A stretch of 64,000 bases of DNA from Opisthorchis felineus (GCA_004794785.1 SJOL01000802.1:2557671-2621670), one strand, 5' to 3'; positions 38,466 to 49,185 are shown, counted from the stretch's first letter. The notes: generated by a model from the sequence alone, not told the origin. A program made the numbers and translations.

Positions 38466-38636
38466 AACACACTACTCATAAAGTTGCTGAAAACTTTTTG
38501 ATCGCCCATGAGAGGTTTCATATTCCGTTGAAGAAGAACATCATAAACCAGGGATTAAGCTGAGAATCAGGTGAGCCTCCCATGAAAACAAGATTGGTAT
38601 GCAAATGAGTGTATTTCTAAAAGCTCGTACAATTTG

Positions 38637-38729
38637 TTTTCGGAATGTTTGGTAAAAATCGGTAGGTTTTTTGATGGGCAACGTTTCGCTTTTGACACAA
38701 AAGCTTAGTCAGGCCACGCGACTAGGTTA
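38637..38729 (-). mobile_element. 93-bp short insertion with 11-bp target duplication
   Basis: Bounded by CGTACAATTTG at 38626-38636 and again at 38730-38740. The duplication and the interruption of a 293-bp-family repeat show that it inserted there. The insert holds the hammerhead-like motif and little else. Confidence 0.75.
38677..38715 (-). ncRNA. Hammerhead-like motif in a 93-bp insertion
   Basis: On the minus strand: GGC, CTGACTA, a perfect six-pair helix II (GCUUUU with AAAAGC, loop GUGUC), GAAACGTT and GCC. GGC/GCC pair as stem I. The core should be CTGANGA; the conserved G8 is replaced by T, so catalysis is doubtful. Confidence 0.4.
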
Positions 38730-38970
38730 CGTACAATTTGGGTTTAAATAGAACATAAGGTTAACGGAAACTCGAGGGGTGGGCCAACCTGATGACCCCG
38801 AAGGGTGAACAGCAAAACCGGTCGTGGGCTGCCAAAAATTTCCAGCATCCTCATGAGTAGTGTGTTATGTCTAGATAATGTATTGCGGCATCTTCAATAT
38901 CGTACCAGCTGAGACCTGAGACAGCACAAACAGTTGACGATAAGAGATTCAGTTGGGACTCTGGTTGGTC

Positions 38971-40539
38971 TCTCGTGAAAACCAAATGAGTTTAGTTGTC
39001 AGATACGACCATTTGTTTGTCTTAGTTTCAGTGTGCTAGTGTATGACAAGATGGGTCTAGAAGAGAATTTCCTGCAAACTTGTATTTTAAATCGTGAACG
39101 ATACTTGCATACAATGTCCCTGAATCAGCTGACCAATGAGACGGTGCTGCAAAACCCCTCTGTGTTCGCTGTAGATGTATTACAACCCGGGATTGCAGAG
39201 ACATGGGTCAAGTTTGGCCATTAATTTAGTCATGGAGCTGATAAATGCAGTCGCAAACATTTCAGTCCTGCACGTTTTATCTGCTCAGAATGACTTCAGC
39301 CAATCTTTCGTGGTTAGCGCGAGCATTCAGTTGACTTCTGATTGGCTAGTGTCCGGATAAACTTCTGCCTTGAAATCAACGGGTTCCCCATCATGAGGTT
39401 TGAATACCTGACCCCAAGGTTCGTCCGTATATCAGTTTGCCTGGAGTGGATCAGTGTTCTCATTGAATTGGTGATTCTTCGCTTTCACTGGTGCGTAACT
39501 AGGACTCATCAAGTCCATTTCCAACCACAATGTTCCTAGAAAATCCCAGGGTACTCCTCTCTTGTTTCAACATGTCATGGCCTCCAATTTATAGCACATT
39601 AAATCCAACCCTTAGTAATATGAAGTCAACGTCAGTCCCATAGAAACGGACGCGCACGCAACTGACAACGCACTGATGCTATCATCTCAACCGACGATGA
39701 CGCTTTCCCAACCAGTCGTTACAATCTGATTTCTCCTCACCCCCCGGATCTTTACGGGAAAATGCCACTCACACGTAGACGACTATAAACTCATTCGGAA
39801 ACCGGCGTCTGGGAAGATACGATCTCCAGTGACAACCGAAAAACATAGTAGACTGAGGAATGACGCACGAAAGCGGGAATGAAACTTTGCTCGTCAGGCA
39901 AATGAAGGGTCTTGTTTAGGAAGCAGCCAACTGATTAGGTGCAATTTCTTTCGGTTTCACGAAACAGGTCTGAAATCACAGAACAAGATAGTAGGACTAT
40001 GCATGATCTAAAGTTTGCCGGACTGTTACGATTGTTCCATTACCTGAACACCGTGGGCTGATAGGTCATAGTCGCAATTGCAGGGCGGGGTTTTGCGGTT
40101 TACTGGTGCAATGGATATGCACAAAATCGTCTGTGGTTCCTCAAGAATGAGAAGAATTCCGACCTGACGTTCTCCAGTGAAGAATGTCACCGAAAGATTC
40201 GTTTCAGTTTGAAAAAAGGTGACAACAAGAGCTAGTGTCTTATCCTAGCATTTTACAAACGTAGGGTTTTCATTTTTTATTCGTCGTTATTTATAATTAT
40301 CATTCATTGTTATTCATTCTAAGTGATCCCAATTCCTCAGTGTATATCTAAACACGTGACGGATTTACTGATTCAACCATGGTTTCGAATCGTGTTCAGT
40401 CCACTATCCGACCCCATGATAGGAACACGCTGGGAAAGTTTCCTTTTTCCGGAAATACGCACACCAATAAGGATTTCATGGGAGTTTTGCCCAGAACCCG
40501 ACTTAATCTCGCGTGTACAATGTTTGCCGCAGAAAGACC
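38971..40539. other. No recognisable feature
   Basis: A+T-rich ATTT/ATTC patch at 40270-40320; otherwise nothing supported. Confidence 0.45.
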
Positions 40540-40720
40540 GCCCCAGGTTTCACTTGGTACAATGTTCGACATATCGCAGTACGTTACGTAGACGGAACAT
40601 CACTCATAAGGCTAACGGAAACTCGGGGACTACGCCTATCTGATGAGCCCCAAAAAGGACGAAACCGATCGTTGGCTACTGAAGAGTTTTTAGCCACTTT
40701 GTGTGTAGCTTCATTCGAGA
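40540..40720. repeat. 293-bp-family piece, head-to-head
   Basis: CACTTGGTACAATGTTCGAC...CACTCATAAGGCT is forward and switches directly into AACGGAAACTCGGGGACTAC in reverse. Confidence 0.65.
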
Positions 40721-40995
40721 AAATTCCTTTTCTCTTTTGTTTCATTGCCATGCAATTTGTTACATCACTTTCCTGTAGAAACCGGTGCATCTAAGCTGAC
40801 AACGTGTCTCCCATTTTCGGAAGCATATAACGCAAAATAATCAAATTTGGGGAGACGTTTTGGGCTATTTGGATAAATTGAAAAAAACTTCAGAGGGTGC
40901 GGGCAGTATATTGAGAAATTGGCTGCTGGTTGCGTTCTGGGTGTTGTTTAGAGACGTCTTGACCAGTTCATTGAGTTAAGCGAGTAGCTTGAAAG

Positions 40996-41033
40996 CGTTT
41001 TGTCATCAGTCGATGACAGTCGATGACAAAACG
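40996..41033. repeat. 12-bp perfect inverted repeat with tandem loop
   Basis: CGTTTTGTCATC (40996-41007) and GATGACAAAACG (41022-41033), with AGTCGATGAC repeated twice between and into the right arm. Confidence 0.75.
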
Positions 41034-41039
41034 TCACCC

Positions 41040-41215
41040 AGCTCAAGCGTGAACACGTTCGTCTGATCAGACGTGCAAATTCAGATGTGTCCATCGTGCC
41101 CCGGCGGTAACACGCTCTCCTTGCATGTCAGATGTCTTGAGTTCGAACCCGGACACTGTCAACGATATGCACTGCTGATGATCTACCTAATAAGAGCACC
41201 CAATCATAGTTTTTG
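41040..41215 (+). mobile_element. SINE-B
   Basis: GTGAACACGTTCGTCTGATC leader, GGCGGTAACACGCTCTCC, GAGTTCGAACCCGG and CACTGCTGATGATCTACC blocks. Confidence 0.65.
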
Positions 41216-43603
41216 CGGCAAGAAGCGGAACCGACACAGCAGAATGCGAGATTTCATACATGGAACTGAACTTAAATCCTGATGGTAGCTCATTGAACAA
41301 TCTTTCTGGGAAGATATCAAGCTATGAACATAAGGATGGTAGGAACTTTTGGAATACAGCAAAGATAAGCCTAATTTATTTTCACATGTGAATATCGCGT
41401 GCCACTTGTGAGAATATGTTCTTGTCAGGTGTTTCATCTCCGGGTAGCCTTGAACAGACACCATTCCAAATGTCTGATCACTGGAGTTCACGAATCAAAC
41501 TTTATTCAAGCTCACGTAAATTTCATCACCGAGTTTTGTGCCTCGATAGCACTTCAACCGGATTGGCTCAGTATGCCAAATGATCAGAGCATGTGATCTA
41601 CCGTTGCTAACTGCTTCGTTTTTCATCTGTGAATAGCGGACAAAAGCCAGGTGGCCAATGTAGCATTTGATCAGGGTAGATACACGTGTAGGTGAACGTC
41701 CAATTGTAGTTAGGCCATCACATGTCGTACAGTTTTTCTGGTGACTGAAATCTAAATCCGGAAATTTCCATCCGGGAAAATTCCCACTGATTGGCACAAA
41801 GAACAGACTGAACAGGAATCACAAAGTCACAGGGACTGAGAAAGACAGACAGTGGGGAACTAAGTGTGGGTATGATGTGATTTCCCAATTTTGGTGGAGC
41901 TTTTATTCTGACAGCGAATGTTTGTACCAAGTCACACAGGAATTGGCCGTCTGCCAGCTTCTTCAACCTGACAGGTAGACCGATCTTCCTAAAACTGTAT
42001 AAAAATGTTTCCATGTTGATGCGTTTTGTCATTTTTTGCTAGATACTTCGAAAAAATTAATTAGATAAGCTGATATGAAACCCCCCGGTTAATACCTGAG
42101 GATTACTCAGCGTCAGTTCAAGGGGACCAAGGAGTACCCAACGTTTTACCCAAAACTTTGGGGCTTATTACGACTTTCAAATTTGGTAGCAACCGATCTC
42201 CAGACTTCTGTGGAGACATCTCGGTATCTATGCTGAGTCTCTGCAAGAATCCTCCAGAGATATCGGATAAAATGGGGTAGAAACTCATGGAATAGTTCAG
42301 AGCCTAACCAACCGTGTTGCAGACGTTATCTGGAAATCCATTACTTGTCAGTTTAGTAGCAAGTTGCTTTTTGTATAAAATAATCCGGATTTTTTGGACT
42401 GCACAACTAAAGATTTGACTTTGTGTGCGATCCCAATAACGAGTACTTCTCATCCGGAAGTCACCTGGAAGTTGCCTATGGAGACCTTGACAGTATTTCC
42501 GTTAATTGTAGCCCTGTTTGAGAGATTTTCCGCTAGAAAACTGTAGTTGCATTCGCACTTGTCACAATTTCAGAGTTTGAACTTTGTAGTAAAGGCGCTA
42601 CATCAGAACTTCCCGTCTAGTCTCGGAGGAGACAAAAGTTAGTTAACTGTAGGTTTTGACACTTCCTCATCAGGCAACAATTGATGGATGTTAAGGCGTT
42701 GAACTGTATAGAAAACTAAAGAATAGCGCTTTTGCCTAGCAGGTTGATCAGATCATCCGGAGGTGACCTTGAAGCAGTATTCACTGAACTAAGGTAAAGT
42801 AAAATCACACGGCGAGTTACCGTTCCTACACTTGCAAGGATTTCACGGATCAACGAATGCATCCCTTCCGTTTGGAATAACCGGTTATGTAATACTGATC
42901 AGTTAGCACGCCTTGAGGAGAACGTGACGAATAAAACGTTCTGGCGCAGGATTTGAGTTCGATAGTGGAAAGGATCACCAGCAGGAAACATTTAGGCTAA
43001 ATTTGCCGCAATGTGACTGGTTCTGCCATCTGGCCGATGGAAGCTCACCAGTAGAGAGTCGACGGTAACGAAAAAACCAAATAGACAGATTACATGGACA
43101 TCCATTCTCTGAGAGGGTTTTTCCATGCGTCATTTCTCAGATATCCTACCCCTTGAGGAGACACCCCCCTGGATACCAGAATGTATCCCGGATGGAGTTG
43201 TTTCCTCATGGGAGGGACGACTGCGAGTAACTTTATCGGGTGGATTACAAAGTAGAAACTTTCAAGGCTGCCTCAGTCATTCGCTCAAAATGGGCATTTT
43301 TACTGTGACGGGGTGGGTCATTTGTATAAGTATAAATTGAACATTTGATATATTGGTGGTTATTCTACTGAAATATGGAGCAAATCTTTATGAAGCCAAT
43401 TATTACGATTTATTGTTTACTATGAGTCCCAGATAAAACTTTACGTCATCTAAGGGGACTTCGGAATATACTTTGGAAATCCCATGGTGTGAAAAACTGG
43501 ACGAAAGAGACCCGGTCCTGGTGGAGTTTAGAAAAAATTAACAATCAGCGCTAATTTTCCCCTTCGTTTTTTCCATATAGAGGAAGTTGTTGGACATTAG
43601 ACC
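41216..43603. other. Gene-free stretch
   Basis: Longest frames are about 100 codons (minus strand, 41.5-42.0 kb) without motifs. 42.0-43.1 kb is the poorest in open frames in the window. Confidence 0.45.
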
Positions 43604-43622
43604 TCTACACACACACACACGC
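43604..43622 (+). repeat. (CA)n microsatellite, short
   Basis: About eight CA units. Confidence 0.8.
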
Positions 43623-43984
43623 AAGTGAAGGTTCGAATGACGAAAGACAAAATATCTCGTCTGTTCATTCCCGCAGATCAGCCATAGGTGTCCTCAGCGC
43701 TGACCACCTAAAGCAACAGCTGTTGACGGACAGAATTTCGCAAAGCAGTGTAATTACTGGTACACTTTGGAATGTGACTGGTACACGGAAAAAAAAACAC
43801 AACAGCTCTGGTGATTGGTGTTCAGTGGACACATGTTGTAAGTTTCGATTTGGTTTTGCTCGTACGTGTGTACGTGGTGCTGAGCAGCTGTCGCCACAAT
43901 TTAGTGCTTTCTTAAGACACTGAACAACAGATCGATAATGGAAAAACGCTGATTGGCTGACGTTTGTTTCCCTCGAAACTTACT

Positions 43985-44520
43985 GAGCGATTCAGGCAAC
44001 TGAATGTGCTGCACCAGGCTGCTTCATGTTTCAGTTGGTACGATATTCGAGATATCGCGATGCATGTGATTTTACGCAATGCACTACTCATAAGGTTGCT
44101 GAAAATTCTCCGACAGCCCACAGCATCACAAACGAGAGATTCAGCCGGGTTCCAGGTGAGTCTCTTGCAAAACCAAATTTGTTTGCAAATGAGTGTATTT
44201 CGCTAATTTTGTCCAATTTAGTTTCAAGTACAACATAAGGTTGACGGAAACTCGGGGACTGCGCCTACCTGATGAGTCCAAAGTGGAAAGGCGAAACCGG
44301 CCGTGAGCTGTCGAAGAATTTCCAGCAACCTTATGAGTAGTGCATTACGAATATACATGTATCGCGATATCTAGAATATAGTAGCAACTGAAACATGAGG
44401 CGGCCTGGTGCAGCACATTCAGTTGCCTAAAAACATCACGAACGAGAGATTCGGCTGGGTTCCAGGTGAGTCTCTCGCAAAACCAAATTTGTTTGCATAT
44501 GAGTGTATTACTCAAGCTTA
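43985..44520. repeat. 293-bp-family foldback copy
   Basis: Forward module 43995-44115 (GATATTCGAGATATCGCG, GCACTACTCATAAGGTTGC) and reverse module 44300-44440 (AGCAACCTTATGAGTAGTGC, CTAGAATATAGTAGC) form a long imperfect hairpin. A further reverse unit follows to 44520. Confidence 0.8.
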
Positions 44521-44530
44521 CTTTCAGATC

Positions 44531-44605
44531 CGGTTCGAACTAACCTTCTGTTATAAGTGAGCGACGTGGAGGCTAACGTTTCCCGGTTAGTTCGCCCGCT
44601 TCGAT
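44531..44605. repeat. Inverted repeat CGAACTAACC / GGTTAGTTCG
   Basis: Ten-base arms about 45 bases apart. The minus strand contains GGGAAACGTTAGCC, faintly like the 3' end of the hammerhead-like motifs, but no CTGANGA core is present. Confidence 0.45.
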
Positions 44606-44689
44606 GCCTAAAAACACTTGGGGTTATGTAATTAGTTTAATTTCGAAGCCCAAATGCTGGTTGCTTTTCTTTTCGCCGGGCTGGGCAAT

Positions 44690-44976
44690 GTGGCTGGAAG
44701 CAATACGTTCCAGCAGTGCTTATTGAGTTGGCGGTGTGTTGCAGTACATCGGTGTGTGGTCGATTATGAGTAGTCTTTTGGATAACTAGTCCCGTTCGTT
44801 GGATGTTTGGCTAGATCCCTGGTTGGTTGGCGTCCGGATGACCTTTGAGCCTGACCTCCATGACTTATTCCACGTGCTCTTTGGTCTGTCGATTCCAAGG
44901 TCACCGTTCTTGTCACCTGATCTATCAATTTCCCTTGGGTCATCCAATTATGTTTGTGGTCCTTGACTTCTACTGG
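44690..44976 (-). repeat. Hammerhead-associated repeat, reverse copy, hit by the LTR element
   Basis: Reverse-complement match to 50130-50400: GGATGTTTGGCTAGATCCCTGG and GGCGTCCGGATGACCT blocks align with the inverted copy. The Gypsy element interrupts it at 44976. Confidence 0.6.
44823..44976 (+). repeat. 154-bp flanking duplication, left copy
   Basis: These 154 bases end exactly at the 5' LTR and recur as 49496-49649 after the 3' LTR. The copies have equal length, no indels and two substitutions (near 44951 and 44966). The sequence belongs to an older repeat family also present as an inverted, more diverged copy at about 50130-50430. Confidence 0.9.
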
Positions 44977-45285
44977 TGTAACGGTGGGTACTACTGATGA
45001 GGCATGCGAGTAGTATGTGTGTTCTCGTAACTTCGCCTTGATCTAATGGAAGGTGGGATTTATTACAGAATTTGTGGAACTACTTTACAGTTTTTGCTTA
45101 CAATTGTGCGATAGTCAATGAATATCCAGGAGAGTTCAAGAAGATGCGTTCGAGAAGAAGACGGATATTCCGTTTTTAAAAACAACATGCAAATGAGAGT
45201 TTAACCTTCCTGTCCAATAGTCTGTAACCGTTTAGTTGGCGTTTCCTAATAAACAACTCCGCAGCGAAGGGTTTCACTCCTTACA
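44977..45285 (+). repeat. 5' LTR of the Gypsy element
   Basis: 309 bp, TG...CA ends. A hairpin-forming segment lies at its start (ACTACT...AGTAGT, about 44990-45010). A TATA-like tract (tttttaaaaac) lies near 45173-45183 and a polyadenylation hexamer AATAAA at 45248-45253, fitting a U3-R-U5 order. It differs from the 3' LTR by six substitutions and no indels. Confidence 0.95.
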
Positions 45286-45287
45286 TT

Positions 45288-45304
45288 TGGTGCCGTGACC
45301 AGGA
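45288..45304 (+). other. tRNA primer-binding site
   Basis: TGGTGCCGTGACCAGGA begins two bases after the 5' LTR. TGG is the complement of a tRNA CCA tail, as expected for minus-strand priming. Which tRNA primes is not determined here; CsRn1-type elements are reported to use tRNA-Trp. The tail of the site is only six bases from the Gag-Pol ATG at 45310. Confidence 0.8.
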
Positions 45305-45309
45305 TAAGG

Positions 45310-48300
45310 ATGAGGATCCCGTGGCCACAACCTTTCGAGGATGGGGATGTGCGGACCTTCCTGGAGGACTTCGAGGATGTTGCGGAGGCGGCAGGACTGG
45401 AGACCGACAGGGGTAAGTTGGCGGCACTGAAGACCCTCCTCAGAGGCCGGGCGAAGGCGGCCCTGGATGCGGCCAGAAGAGGCCCTCGGAAGATGGACTG
45501 GGCCGCCGCGAAGGAAGCTCTTGCAGCGGAGTTCGACACGCCGGCCGACCGCCAGGAGGCTATGAGGCGGTTCAAGACGGCCAGCATGGGACCTGGATGT
45601 GACCCGACCGTGTTCTTCGCCAGCCTGCAGCAGTTGTTGGATCGGGCCTTGCCGGAACTGGACGGAGTATCGCGCCAGCAGTTGCTGTCCGAACAGTTCG
45701 TCGAGGGAGTCCACCCTGCGCTTCGTGCCCAGTTGCGGTTGGCAAGAGCAACTGGCCAGTTGAGTGTGGAGCACCTGGTGCGTCTGGCACGGGAATTGGC
45801 CGAGGCGCCACTGGCCACGTTGCAGTCGCAGGAGAACAGGGATGAGTCAACAGTGGAGGACCTGAAGAACAAAGTGGACCAACTTGCCGGACAGCTTGCA
45901 GCAATCAAGACGGAATCTCGGAGGCACGCTCGAATGAGCCGATGCTACAGGTGTGGCATGCATGGCCACTGGAAGAATCAATGCCCTCATACCCGACCAC
46001 CTGTACATAATAAAACTTTGGACTACTCCTCTTTTCCCGGGTGGGTTGCGATCAGTGCAGTCACACAGGCTACCATACAGGCCGTTGTCGAGATAGACGG
46101 GAAGAAGGAGCTGTGTCTGATTGATACGGGAGCAGGGGTATCGCTGAGACGGAGAGGGAACGAAGCTGTATGCAAACCGTGCGCGCTAGCCGTAAGAGCA
46201 GTGGGTGGATACCAACTGAAAATTGACGGATTGTCAATGCACTCAATGCGCCTAGGCGACAGGTCCGTGCAGCACGAGTTCCTTATCAGCCCAGACATTG
46301 AGCAGACAATTTTGGGAGCAGATTTTCTCAGGGGCACAGAATCCGTGGTTGATCTCAAGCGGGGAAAACTGGTGACCAAGTATGGCGCAGTCAAGCTTGA
46401 AGGTTACCCAAGCACTGCCGTGAACGAGCTGCATGTCCGAAAGCTTCCGTCCTGTAACATGCCGTCAGTACAATCCGTGGTCGAGGAATACTCCGAATTG
46501 TTCACAGGCGAAGAGGATCCGTTTGGCTTCTGCTCGTGGATTGAACACGAAATTCCGCTCTCGTCTGAATGCTTTCGACCTTACGGACCCCGTCCGCTGC
46601 CGCTCCATCTACGGGAGGAGGTCCATAAGCAAGTGCAGGAGATGTTGAAAAATGGCATAATTGAGGAGGCCAACAGTGCATACAACTCCCCGGTTGTGCT
46701 TGTAAAGAAGGCAAATGGAAAGTATCGGTTCTGCGTGGATTTTCGGCGGTTGAACGAACTGACCGTAAATCGGGTTGTAGCTGTCTCTTCGGTGGCGGAT
46801 ATTTTTGATTCCCTCCAGCATTCCCGATATTTCACGGTGTTCGACTTGCGTTCCGGATATTGGCAACTATCTATCAAGGCGGAGGACCGGGAGAAAACGG
46901 CGTTCACCGTTGGGGACACCCAATATCAATTTAGACGGATGCCGTTTGGTTTGTCGGGAGCACCATTCACATTCCGGCGCTTGATGCTTCGTTTAACGAA
47001 GGGTCTACAGAATGTTGCCGTGTACGGGGATGATATCGTTGTGTACAGCAATTCGGAACCAGAGCACGCAGTTCATTTGAAGGCCGTATTGAAGCGTATC
47101 CGGGAGGCGGGCCTGCGGATAAATGAAGCCAAGACACAGCTCGCTCGGAGTTCAGTGACACTGCTGGGGCATAAAGTGGGTCACGGAGAGGTTAGCCCAC
47201 TGCCAGAAAAACTGGCAAAGATCGAGGACTGTGCTGTTCCCAATTCCAAGCGATCCCTACGGCAGTTTCTTGGGCGAGCAGCATACTACAGCCGGTTTGT
47301 CCAAGATTTCAACACGATTGCTGCTCCACTGTACGACTTGCTTGGGCAAAATCGGAAGTTCGAATGGACCAGGGAAGCACACGAGGCTTTCGAACGTGTC
47401 AAAGCGCGCATGCTGGATCAGCAACTGACCCTCAAACTGCCCAGGGTCGGAGAGATGTTTACTGTTGCAACGGACGCTAGCGACCGCGGTATCGGCGCTG
47501 TCCTGAAGCAGAGGCATGGAGTTATCGAATATGCCAGTCGCGTCCTGACTAACGCTGAGCAGAAGTACTCGACTATTGAGAAAGAATGTTTAGCGATCGT
47601 CTGGGCCCTGGATAAGTGGAGGCCATACCTGCTTGGACAAAGATTTCATGTCGAGACTGATCACAAACCCCTGGAGTGGATCAGGACCACCAGAGATCCT
47701 CGCGGAAAGCTCGCGCGATGGGCACTCCGGTTGCAAGAGTACGACTTTACGATCCGGCACGTGCCAGGGAAGGAGAATCACCTGGCTGATTGGCTGTCAA
47801 GACCAGAGGCTGAAGATGAGGCCCCCAGGATCATGATCGGTGCCAATAGCCTCGTCGTCGAACTGGATCCCGGGAGGTTGGTGCAACTCCAACGGCAGGA
47901 TCCTGTGTTACGGAAGGTTGCAGCCTCCTTGTTGGATGGACGGAATATTGAGAACGGAGACGGAGACAAGGAATTGCAAATGTTCCAGAGTCACTTTGAT
48001 AGATTGAGTCTGAGTGAGGCTGGCATAATTTCTTGGAACGACACTGATTCTGATGTTGTGCTGCCCGTAATACCTCGCGTCTTGAGAAGGAAGCTGATCG
48101 TCGAATGCCACGAAATGGCACACACAGGGTGCACCAAGACATACGACTTACTTCGGCAGAGGGCCTACTGGCCCGGGATGAGAAGTGAGGTGATGGATTA
48201 TGTGGTGTCCTGTAAGCGGTGCCAACTGATGAAAGGGGATACGACAGGGGTAACCAATCCCATGGAACCCATTCCTGTATCAGAAATCGGCGAGTTATGG

Positions 48301-49173
48301 TCTGTGGACGTCATGGGCCCCTTTCCGGTGACAACCAGTGGAAATCAGTATATCGTGGTGATGACAGAACACCTGTCGCGGTGGGTCGAGGCGGCAGCCG
48401 TGCCAAACCAACGGGCGACGACAATCAGCGGAGTGGTAATGCGTCACATCGTGGCCAACCACGGGGTGCCAAAAATGATTCTAACGGATCAAGGGCCTTG
48501 CTTCGAGAGCGAAGAGTTTAGGAGTTGCTTGCAGAAGCTGGGCATCAGACGGCTGAGGACGGCACCATATCACCCGCAAACAAATGGTCTTACAGAACGC
48601 AATAACCGAACGATCAAGGAGTGGCTAGCGGCCAAAGGAGGTGATTGGGAAGTGAACCTGCCGATGGTGTTGCTCGCTCATCGGGCTTCCATACAGCCAA
48701 CCACAGGCAAGTCCCCGTTCATGCTGATGTACGGTCGACATCCGCGCCTTCCAGTTGATCAGGAAATTGGGTTATGGCCGGCAACACACTTGTCTCCAGA
48801 GGAGCTAGGAGAGGAAAGGAGGAAAGCTCGAGAAAACTTGTCCGCCGCCCAGGAAAGGACTAGACAGAAAACGGCAAGAAGAAAGGCACGACCATTCCCC
48901 ATAGGCGCGAAGGTTAAGTGGAAGGATCATCAGAATCCTGGAAGGAGTGGACTGGGATCGCGGAAGCTGGGCAGCCGATGGCAAGGTCCGTTTGTCGTTA
49001 CCGACCGCCGGGGGAACGTCTATACAATTCAAGACGGTCGGGGATCGAAAAGAGTAAATGGGACTCAGCTTCGGAAGTGGCATGATACACCCGAAGAGTT
49101 GCCGAACAGACCAGCTGCCGGAGCCGACCCAACGGAGGTAAATGGAAATCAGTGGCATGCAAGCAACCTTTAA
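45310..49173 (+). CDS. Gag-Pol polyprotein of LTR retrotransposon
   Basis: A single open frame of 1287 codons from the ATG at 45310. The frame is open a little further upstream, but that part lies inside the primer-binding site, so ATG 45310 is preferred. In order (residues from this ATG): Gag with a CCHC zinc knuckle C212-C215-H220-C225; aspartic protease DTGA at 272; reverse transcriptase with D512 and the box Y572-G-D-D575; RNase H with D722 and D784; integrase with an HX3H-X29-CX2C finger (H934, H938, C968, C971), the triad D1000-D1060-E1096 (35 residues between the last two) and a GPY/F-type module near 1223. There is no chromodomain and no envelope frame. Gag and Pol are fused without frameshift or stop. 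The first 600 bp are clearly more GC-rich than the surrounding DNA. The protein acts in virus-like particles to copy and insert the element. Confidence 0.95.
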   Translation: MRIPWPQPFEDGDVRTFLEDFEDVAEAAGLETDRGKLAALKTLLRGRAKAALDAARRGPRKMDWAAAKEALAAEFDTPADRQEAMRRFKTASMGPGCDPTVFFASLQQLLDRALPELDGVSRQQLLSEQFVEGVHPALRAQLRLARATGQLSVEHLVRLARELAEAPLATLQSQENRDESTVEDLKNKVDQLAGQLAAIKTESRRHARMSRCYRCGMHGHWKNQCPHTRPPVHNKTLDYSSFPGWVAISAVTQATIQAVVEIDGKKELCLIDTGAGVSLRRRGNEAVCKPCALAVRAVGGYQLKIDGLSMHSMRLGDRSVQHEFLISPDIEQTILGADFLRGTESVVDLKRGKLVTKYGAVKLEGYPSTAVNELHVRKLPSCNMPSVQSVVEEYSELFTGEEDPFGFCSWIEHEIPLSSECFRPYGPRPLPLHLREEVHKQVQEMLKNGIIEEANSAYNSPVVLVKKANGKYRFCVDFRRLNELTVNRVVAVSSVADIFDSLQHSRYFTVFDLRSGYWQLSIKAEDREKTAFTVGDTQYQFRRMPFGLSGAPFTFRRLMLRLTKGLQNVAVYGDDIVVYSNSEPEHAVHLKAVLKRIREAGLRINEAKTQLARSSVTLLGHKVGHGEVSPLPEKLAKIEDCAVPNSKRSLRQFLGRAAYYSRFVQDFNTIAAPLYDLLGQNRKFEWTREAHEAFERVKARMLDQQLTLKLPRVGEMFTVATDASDRGIGAVLKQRHGVIEYASRVLTNAEQKYSTIEKECLAIVWALDKWRPYLLGQRFHVETDHKPLEWIRTTRDPRGKLARWALRLQEYDFTIRHVPGKENHLADWLSRPEAEDEAPRIMIGANSLVVELDPGRLVQLQRQDPVLRKVAASLLDGRNIENGDGDKELQMFQSHFDRLSLSEAGIISWNDTDSDVVLPVIPRVLRRKLIVECHEMAHTGCTKTYDLLRQRAYWPGMRSEVMDYVVSCKRCQLMKGDTTGVTNPMEPIPVSEIGELWSVDVMGPFPVTTSGNQYIVVMTEHLSRWVEAAAVPNQRATTISGVVMRHIVANHGVPKMILTDQGPCFESEEFRSCLQKLGIRRLRTAPYHPQTNGLTERNNRTIKEWLAAKGGDWEVNLPMVLLAHRASIQPTTGKSPFMLMYGRHPRLPVDQEIGLWPATHLSPEELGEERRKARENLSAAQERTRQKTARRKARPFPIGAKVKWKDHQNPGRSGLGSRKLGSRWQGPFVVTDRRGNVYTIQDGRGSKRVNGTQLRKWHDTPEELPNRPAAGADPTEVNGNQWHASNL

Positions 49174-49185
49174 AGGGTGAAGGTG
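49172..49185 (+). other. Polypurine tract before 3' LTR
   Basis: AAAGGGTGAAGGTG lies directly before the 3' LTR and overlaps the last bases of the Gag-Pol stop codon. It is the expected plus-strand primer site, although two T residues interrupt the purines. Confidence 0.6.

Larger units (their letters stand above)
38466..38970. repeat. 293-bp-family foldback copy
   Basis: Left arm ACACACTACTCATAAAGTTGC (38468 on) and right arm GCATCCTCATGAGTAGTGTG near 38845-38865 are inverted. The 93-bp short element interrupts the middle. Confidence 0.7.

Noticed and set aside
44531..44605. A further hammerhead ribozyme on the minus strand
   Set aside because: GAAACGTT is present but no CTGANGA core or helix II can be found.
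45295..45309. Start of Gag-Pol at the GTG at 45295
   Set aside because: This lies inside the primer-binding site; the in-frame ATG at 45310 is the sensible eukaryotic start.
45246..49158. Many open frames of 60-220 codons on both strands inside the Gypsy element
   Set aside because: They overlap the intact Gag-Pol frame in other frames, and the minus-strand ones mirror its GC-rich codons.
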